Notes under the pieces: generated by a model | Told to the model about the DNA's origin: nothing | Seen by the model: only the letters and a program-made list of their open reading frames with translations | Databases searched by the model: none | Shown: positions 57,683 to 64,000 of the stretch, piece after piece | Layout of the letters: each line of letters opens with the position of its first letter | Position numbering within the stretch: position 1 is the first letter of the stretch | NCBI GenBank assembly: GCA_030760725.1 | Contig: JASWHV010000019.1 | Location: 35,529,944-35,593,943, forward strand | Source: Neostapfia colusana | Lineage: Eukaryota > Streptophyta > Magnoliopsida > Poales > Poaceae | Direction: 5' to 3' | DNA: 64,000 nucleotides | Position numbers and translations under genes: made by a program

Positions 57683-59049
57683 TGTCGGTACCCTCAATAT
57701 GGGGTACCCCCGCGCACAGGCGGAAACCGCCTATGGACTTCGCTCCCTCCGCAGGAGTGAACTCCGAGGGCGCCACGTGTCCAGCGGGGCCGGAGGTCCC
57801 CTCTCCTCAGAGGATAGCTCCGGGCCCGCCACGTGGCCAGCAGAGCCGGACCTCCCCCTCCGTGGGGGTGAGCTCTGAAGGCTCCACATGTCCAGCGGGG
57901 TCGGACCTCCCTCTCCTCGGAGGTGAGCTCCGGGCCCGCCACGTGGCCAGCAGAGCCGGACCTCCCCCCTCCGCGGGGGTGAGCTCCGAATGCTCCACAT
58001 GTCTAGCAGGGCAGAACCTCCTTCTCCTCAGAGGTGAGCTCTAGGCCAGCCACGTGGCCAGCAGAGCCGGACCTCCCCCCTCCGCGGGGATGAGCTCTGA
58101 AGGCTCCACGTGTCCAGCGGTGCCTGACCTCCCTCTCCTTAGAGGTGAGCTCCGGGCCCGCCACGTGGCCAGCAAAGTCGGACCTCCCCCTCTGCGGGGG
58201 TGAGCTCCGAAGGCTCCATGTGTCCAGCGGGGCCGGACCTCCCCCTCTGTGGGGGTGAGCTCCGAAGGCTCCACATGTCCAGCGGGGCCGGACCTCCCTC
58301 TCCTCAGAGGAGAGCTCCGGGCCCGACACGTGGCAGCGGAGCTGCGCTGCCCGCCCGGCGCAGTAGGCAGCAGGAGTAAAGGCGCACCATGCCATGTCCG
58401 TATGAGGCATTCAAGACCCGCGTCTTCCAAAGATGCGGAGACGCGCTGCACGCCTGTCAGGAGGCACTGTGGCCAGTCACGTCACAGTGAAGACAGGCAC
58501 GCCATGTCAGAGGATGTACACCAGTAAATACAGCGACAAGACATCCCCTGCCACCCCTGCCATCATCAACCACTACGCCTAGCTTGCGGCGTAGGCGGGG
58601 CGGCAGGACGAAGGCTAAGAAGATACCACCAGAGACAGCTACTGGCATTCACTGCGGGATACGGTAGATGGCAGGAAATCATCCTGGGGCCACCTGTCAG
58701 GCCCCGGGGCCCCCTTTGTAAGCCGCCCGAGCCTTGACTATAAAAGGCTCGGGTAGGAAACGTTGCAAGGGGTTCGTCAGTTTGCCACCTTGCAGTAGAC
58801 ATTCAGCTCATCCCCAAGCTTAGAACTCCGGTTCTAAGCCTCAAGCAATACAACGAGCAACACTGCTCCCGTGGACGTAGGGTTTTACGCTCCGGCGGCC
58901 CGAACCACGTAAAAATTCTTGTGTCTATCATGTCCTTCCATCGTCCAACGCACGATACCCTCACGAGAGGACTAGCCCCTCCGAAAAAGAACCTCTGCGG
59001 GATGCCCTGAGCAGGCCCAGGGGAAGTGTCGACCACAGACGCTTCGACA
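57683..59049 (+). mobile_element. Solo LTR G (1,367 bp) of a different LTR element
   Basis: Ends TGTCG and CGACA are perfect inverted repeats, flanked by TTAGC on both sides. There is no internal region, PBS or PPT, so this is a solo LTR, the usual product of LTR-LTR recombination. A TATA-like CTATAAAAGG at about 58739-58748 gives a plus orientation. It is GC-rich and unrelated to the chromovirus LTRs around it; the family was not identified. Confidence 0.88.
57731..58337 (+). repeat. Tandem repeats in solo LTR G
   Basis: About ten to eleven diverged units of about 55-56 bp, alternating between two types (CAGCGGGGCCGGACCTCC- and CAGCAGAGCCGGACC-like), so the higher-order period is about 111 bp. 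The units contain CCACGTGGCC or CCACATGTCC cores (E-box/G-box-like). Long minus-strand frames here are a product of the repeat. Confidence 0.85.
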
Positions 59050-59054
59050 TTAGC
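59050..59054. repeat. Target site duplication of solo LTR G, right copy
   Basis: TTAGC, matching 57678-57682. Confidence 0.9.
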
Positions 59055-59173
59055 TTTTCCACCTTAGTAGCTACTACTATCATAGATCTTATGTGGGCAT
59101 AAAGACTAATCCTCAGTCGACTACTTCTAAGTTTTCAAAATAGGCTCTTTTCGAGCGTGCTATTCCCAATGCA

Positions 59174-59185
59174 GCTCTGATACTA
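59174..59185 (-). other. Element F primer binding site, mutated
   Basis: Reads TAGTATCAGAGC on the minus strand, one change from the initiator Met tRNA type PBS of the other elements, and four bases from the LTR edge. Confidence 0.75.
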
Positions 59186-59235
59186 TGATTGTGGGGACCA
59201 CCCCATGGTTCACCCACTCTAGGATTGTATAGGGT

Positions 59236-59256
59236 GGTGCCGTGCGATGCGGCACC
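59236..59256 (-). other. Element F U5 hairpin
   Basis: Arms GGTGCCG and CGGCACC with loop CATCGCA, seven Watson-Crick pairs. Confidence 0.6.
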
Positions 59257-59443
59257 CAACAGCACACACGGAAAGAATTAAGAACAGCATACAGGCTTTT
59301 ATTTGATATAAAACAGTGGAAGTCTTTTACAAAACTTAATTAACAACGGAAGTATTATACATAGATGGCCTCTCATCCTAACTATGCAAAAGTGCAGCCG
59401 TCCAGCCCGGGGACGCTACACACTAGCAGCAAGTAACCGGAGA

Positions 59444-60699
59444 TCACGGCGGCATGCAGGGCTCCAGCTCGGCCGTGTACCCTGACGGGGGCAACACCAT
59501 GTCCTCGGACCCCTCTTCATAGCTCTCACCTGCATACAGCTCAAATATTGCAACCGTGAGCACGATGGCTCAGCAAGGCTTAACCGACAAACCTAAGCAT
59601 GGAACTCTACATGCAAGAATGTGTAAAATAGGAAAAGGGACTTGCAAAAAAGACACGCCTACATGTTGATCCTTACTTTCAGTTTTATAGCAACAGATTC
59701 ATGTACCGTAGGCAGCCCTCACATCGGAAGTCCACAATCAAACAAGAAACGTTTCTTCTGATGTGGTGATGCCCAAAGTGGAAAATAAACTTAATTAGCT
59801 CTACATCTACAGCAGACATGGTTTCCAAAACATATATATTTTATCACAGCATATTATCATTCCTCTGGCTTATTTTTCTTCTTACTACGTCACAGAACAG
59901 TGAACAAGTGGTACTCAAATAACCGCGAGGGACGGTGATTGCAATCAGGAGACACACGGACAACACGTCGCATACACCCACTTTCAGAAGCGTGATTCCA
60001 CACCCCTTCCTAGTCTGCTGTATGCAACAACCTTTAAAAGGCAACCCCAATACCGAACCGGTCCATCCGTAATGGGCAGGAGGTCCCCGCGTGGAGCGTG
60101 ACTGTGCCCACCGGCAGATTTACACCTTGCTACCCTCAACCCACTCATATTTACTGTTGGGTAAGCCTCGGCACCCAGGTTAACCAATTACATCGGTTTC
60201 CTGCTTATGTCAGTATGCCATCCGGTACTGTTCGATACTTGTTCATCAGGCCCGCACACGACTCGGTCCTGAATCGACACCAACAGGGCTACGCATGTGA
60301 GACCTCCGCTCACTGCTTCCTATCCCCCCTGCTGGGTCTCATTTCTCCATTCTTAAGCCATTTTCTATTCTGACCAAATCGTGTGATAAAACCTTACCTC
60401 ACGAGTAGATTACAACTACTCGACTTCTACCGAGATCCTAAGCATATTAGCGTGGCCTTGTCTACTCGTCGGGTCTGTAAGCTACCCAACCCTTCATAGG
60501 ATTTAAAAGGTTATGCAAGTGGGGTTTCAATCACCCTAACTCTAATGCAAGCATTCACTCTAGACATAAGTGATACAAATAAAGAATTAGCAAAAGTACT
60601 TAAATGCTAACCGGGGCTTGCCTGGTTGCGAGTTAGATGGGAAGTCAGCATCTGGTGGGAGGACGTCAATGGGCTCCGGTGCGTCCTCAACTTCGGTCA
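59444..60699 (-). other. Candidate spliced LTR reading frame, F copy
   Basis: Segment a 60699-60622 (78 nt, after TAATAG, reading ...VEDAPEPIDVLPP...) and segment b 59529-59444 (86 nt, after TATGCAG, ending ...AELEPCMPP and TGA). The donor is CCAG|GCAAG. Protein similarity to the B/C and E copies is partial, yet the phase, stop position and C-terminal pattern are kept. Both segments are open. Confidence 0.4.
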
Positions 60700-61938
60700 C
60701 TATTATGAAATGTAACAAAATATATGTATAAGTATCAAGGACTTATAAGAATTGAACTTCTATTCATAGCTACTACTATTTAGGATCCTTAAATGGCTTT
60801 GGGAGTTTTACAGTGGATACTAGACTCTCTATGGATGATCTGAGCAAAATTTGGAGAATTTTCATTGCACCTTGTGGTCTCCAATATTCCCACTTGCACA
60901 AGGCTTCTCCGAATTTTAAGCCCAAATCAGGAGTTTGGACATAGCTAACAATGGAAGATCTGATTAGGGTAAGTCACCATGGTTCTAACAAAATTTGTTT
61001 CACCATTTTTGGAGCTACCAACAGAGAGATGAATTTTTGAGGTATGATAGAAGTTCTGAAAAAGTTTCTGTTTAAATTTGAATTTACACATGAGGGCTGA
61101 ACTTTGGAAGGCAGTTTAGCCTAGCAAATGAATCGCACTGAAGCCCAAATTTTTACTGGAGATCAGTTACTGTGAAAAGGATTTGCTGCCCAAATTTGGG
61201 AATGTTTCATAAAGAATTGCTCCTGTAATAAATCTCTAAAGGATTTACTAAAAACAATTCTACAGAAATTCCTGGGTATTTTCGTAGCAAGCAATTTGTT
61301 CTTCTGTGAAGTACTCCTTATGAGTATTCCAACAAAATTGGTCTCACCCTTTTTGGAGTTCCCTACACAAAGTTATGGATTTTCAAACTTGAATAACTTT
61401 CTGTTTAAAATCTACAGAGACTCAGAGGGGGCCCACCCTCAGACGTTTCTTCAACCTCTCGACAGGCCCCGCGCGCGCACGCCGGACCCGACAGTGGCGC
61501 GCCGTGTTCTTTCCTGTTTCTCCACCATTCTTCCTATGGTTTCATGCTACACCACCCTCGGATCACAGCCAAGCAGCCGGGCAGGGTTTCGGGTTATGAA
61601 AACGCCGGAAAACTCATCGGCGACAGCGAGGCGGCTCGGTGGCGCGGCACCGGTGATGACCCGCACGTCCCAAGACACAACCGATGATCGAAAGGGATGT
61701 ACACCATCCCTGGAGTACGTAGATTGTGATTCTACCCCTAGCCCGAGCTACAAATGCCCGCGAATGGGAGCTCCCCGGTGACCCGAGGTGTTTTTGGCCG
61801 GCGGAGACGGATTTTCGTCACCCGGGGTGAAGAATAGATTATTCCCTTCGTGCTTCAGCGTGGGAGGTCGCTAGGAGCTCTAGTAGATGTGTCTAAATGT
61901 GGTGGACCGGAATCCGCTCATCCAGGATCGCAGAGGGT

Positions 61939-61959
61939 GGTGCCGCGCGATGCGACACC
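61939..61959 (-). other. E3 U5 hairpin
   Basis: Arms GGTGTCG and CGGCACC; same as in E2. Confidence 0.6.
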
Positions 61960-62155
61960 CGACAGCACACGTCGTAAGAACACATTATATTACATGGGAA
62001 AAACAAACTGAATGTACAAAGTAGTACACTTCTCAGTTACAAACTAAGGTCTTTATTACACAGCGGAAGTTTCTTTTGTACAACTCACGCCCGCCTATCT
62101 AGCAATAGTCGGTTGCCCAGCCCTAGGGCAACCCACACTAGCTGCACGTCTCAGC

Positions 62156-63359
62156 TCAGCGCGGCGTGTATGGCTCCCACTCATCCGTGGTCCCCGACGG
62201 AGGGTAACCTTCGCCGGTGGACTCGTACTCCGAGTCCATGGGTGGCTCCTCACCTGAAAAACACTTAAGCAGCAACCGTGAGCACGAAGGCTCAGCAAGG
62301 CTTTACCGACTCACCTAAGCATGAAACTCTACATGAGGTGTACCATGACATAGGATAGCAATGTTGCAGCAAATGAACACGCCTACAAGTTCATCCTTAG
62401 TTCATCTTTTAGCAACAAGTTAACAGTTCATGAAGCTGAAATTTAGTGAGCAATATTTGGTGGCACACATGTAGCAATACAATTATATCATAACAGCAAT
62501 ATTGAATCATAACATTTCATTCATTAGTCTACGTTACGACGCAGTGAACAAGCGGTACTCGTCACCGCGAGGGACGGCGAATCGACTCGATATACACCTG
62601 CAGGGAAACCCAAAGAGCACGTCACGTACGCCCACCCGTGGATCTGCACAGCACGCTCACTCGATGTCGTACGGGACAACCTTTCACCCAACAGCCCAAA
62701 CGTCGAACCGGTCGCACCGAAACGAGCAGGAGGTTCCCCACACGGAGCATCTCTCTATGCCCGTTGGCAGATTTCCACCTTGCTGCCCTCAACCTACACC
62801 TATAAATCGGTGTGCTATGCCTCGACGCCCAGAGGTTTAGGCTACATCGGTTTATCGGGGCCCATATATCCGATATGCCTTCGGTACGTTCAATACTTGT
62901 TCAGCAGGGCCGCACACGGCTCGGTCCTCAATCGACACGGACAGGGCTGCGCACACAAGACTTCCTCTTGCTGTGCCCTAGCCCCTGCCTAGTCTCATTT
63001 TCATTACTAAATTGATCTCCCGTCACTCGAACCAAACCCGTGTGTCCCGACCTATCTCGCGAGTAGATTCCAACTACTCGACTTGTACCGAAGTCCTATG
63101 AATTATTAAGCATAGCCTGTCTACTCGAGATCTTAGACACTACCCTCACTCTTATGGAAAAATTCTGGTCATGCAAGTGGGGTTCCATCCATCCTATACC
63201 TAATGCACAATCATACTTCACATGACACATGTAAACAAATTAAAACTTATAACAAGGTTAATGCAAACCGGGGCTTGCCTTGTTGCTGCTGGTCAGGAGT
63301 CAGTTCTTCCTCTGGAAGCAGGAAGTCAAGAACCTCCGGAGCTTCCTCGCCTTCAGCGA
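62156..63359 (-). other. Candidate spliced LTR reading frame, E3 copy
   Basis: Segment a 63359-63279 (81 nt, ...EEAPEVLDFLLPEEE...) and segment b 62253-62156 (98 nt, ...DEWEPYTPR, TGA). Both are open with the same AG, GC-donor and phase pattern. It is the best-preserved E-type copy, as E2 has a stop. Confidence 0.4.
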
Positions 63360-64000
63360 CTACACGTTATTGAAATACTACATGTTAATGAATATGTATA
63401 CAAGTTTATTGTAATACTACTGCTATTAGTTCTTATCACCAGTTTCTAACAACTGGAATTCTGTTTAAGAATTTAAAATGGAACTAGGGTTTAGTGGTTT
63501 TGGTTTGGACCTAAGTACATGGTTAAGTGCTAAGTGGTTTTCCCCCTTTTCCATATTAATCCCTCAAGTGGTTAAACAGGACAGGGGTGATCCAGAGCTC
63601 CAATGGAGCTGAGAATTTTTGTGTGAGTTCCTTGTCACAAGGAAGCCCTCTGGGCCAAAATTTAGCACTTTTCATTGAGTGGTTTGCTCAGGATTTCTCT
63701 CAGCAAATAAGCAAAGCAGAATTAACTCTGAGGTAACACCCCTGTTCATGCCCAACTTAGTGAACTACAATCTCAATTATAGCTCATAGTTTGCATGAAT
63801 TTTTCTAGCATTTTTGGAGCTAAGATTTGCCCAGAACTGAATTTCCAAGTTTTGGAAATTCCCTGAAAATGTTTCTGTATTCTATTGAACACAGCATCTT
63901 CAAATCTTAATTGTCCTGATCAAATCAACTCCAAATGGTCTGAAACTTTTACAGGGGTTCACTAACCTCATAAAGAACATTCTGGCAAAATTTGGGCATT

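Larger units (their letters stand above)
56779..61897 (-). mobile_element. Element F, right fragment (leader, PBS, 5' LTR) with solo LTR G inside
   Basis: 56779-57682 and 59050-59189 are leader, aligned with the E1 leader (for example 57000-57060 against 845-930). 59190 onwards is the 5' LTR, interrupted by E3 at 61898. The leader is split by solo LTR G. No reading frame other than the LTR segments is supported. Confidence 0.75.
59190..61897 (-). repeat. Element F 5' LTR, partial (2,708 bp)
   Basis: Inner (U5) edge at TGTGGGG. It contains the U5 hairpin at 59236-59256 (arms GGTGCCG/CGGCACC), the palindromic hairpin at 60402-60422 and a GC-rich block from about 61430. The U3 end is outside the window, beyond E3. 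It is the most diverged chromovirus LTR here. Confidence 0.75.
61898..64000 (-). repeat. E3, E-type LTR running off the right edge
   Basis: Starts TGTGGTGGACCGG, matching the U5 ends of E1 and E2 with one change, but with no PBS or leader on its left. It is therefore the outer edge of a 3' LTR of a minus-strand element, or a solo LTR, inserted in the LTR of F. The expected target duplication is CTAAA (61893-61897). Along its length it is closest to E2, including the U3-side part from 63410. Confidence 0.8.

Noticed and set aside
57731..58337. Regular short repeats that could suggest a CRISPR array
   Set aside because: The units are contiguous and diverged, with no unique spacers, and lie inside a eukaryotic LTR with target duplications.
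57694..58451. Long overlapping minus-strand frames with repeated EREVRPRWTCG-like peptides
   Set aside because: They come from the 55-bp GC-rich tandem array in a solo LTR, are open in several frames at once and have no gene context.

Overview
The window is a block of nested plant LTR retrotransposons. I found no host gene, tRNA, rRNA or CRISPR array in it. Gag, protease, reverse transcriptase, RNase H, integrase and a C-terminal chromodomain are all readable, in the order typical of Ty3/gypsy chromoviruses. The integrase tail and chromodomain look like the Tekay/Del clade. Very long LTRs (about 3.8-4.25 kb), GC-rich U3 segments and insertion within insertion suggest a repeat-rich chromosomal region of a grass (Poaceae). 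The species cannot be told from the sequence alone.

Layout, using my own labels. Element F (minus strand, the oldest host) is in pieces: its gag and leader at 9586-11531, more leader at 56779-57682 and 59050-59189, and its 5' LTR from 59190. Element E2 (minus) sits in the gag of F; only its 5' LTR (5536-9585) and 97 bp of leader are here. Element E1 (minus) sits in the leader of E2: its 5' LTR is 1673-5438 and its leader runs off the left edge. Element C (plus, 11532-56773, TSD CATTG) sits in the leader of F. C is itself broken by element B (minus, 18184-33340, TSD TGCTT) between its extra ORF and gag, and by element A (plus, 34131-48781, TSD ACCAG) inside gag. A 1,367-bp solo LTR of another family (G, 57683-59049, TSD TTAGC) lies in the leader of F. 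Another E-type LTR (E3) starts at 61898 inside the LTR of F and runs off the right edge.

By-eye LTR-to-LTR differences rank the ages as the nesting requires: C about 3-4% (sampled), A about 1.6-1.7%, B about 1%. B keeps an uninterrupted 1,518-residue gag-pol but has lost one zinc-knuckle cysteine. A is a single frame with four stops. C has stops and frameshifts. B and C also carry a decayed extra ORF of about 310 codons upstream of gag.

The least expected signal is inside the LTRs. In eight LTR copies from the B/C, E and F groups, two short open segments about 1 kb apart are bounded by a 3' splice-site-like AG, a GC-type donor (AG|GCAAG) and a second AG. They stay in the same intron phase and end in a related C-terminus. 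A U5 hairpin with compensatory base changes is shared by every family. Together these suggest that the LTRs may encode a small spliced product and carry a conserved RNA element.
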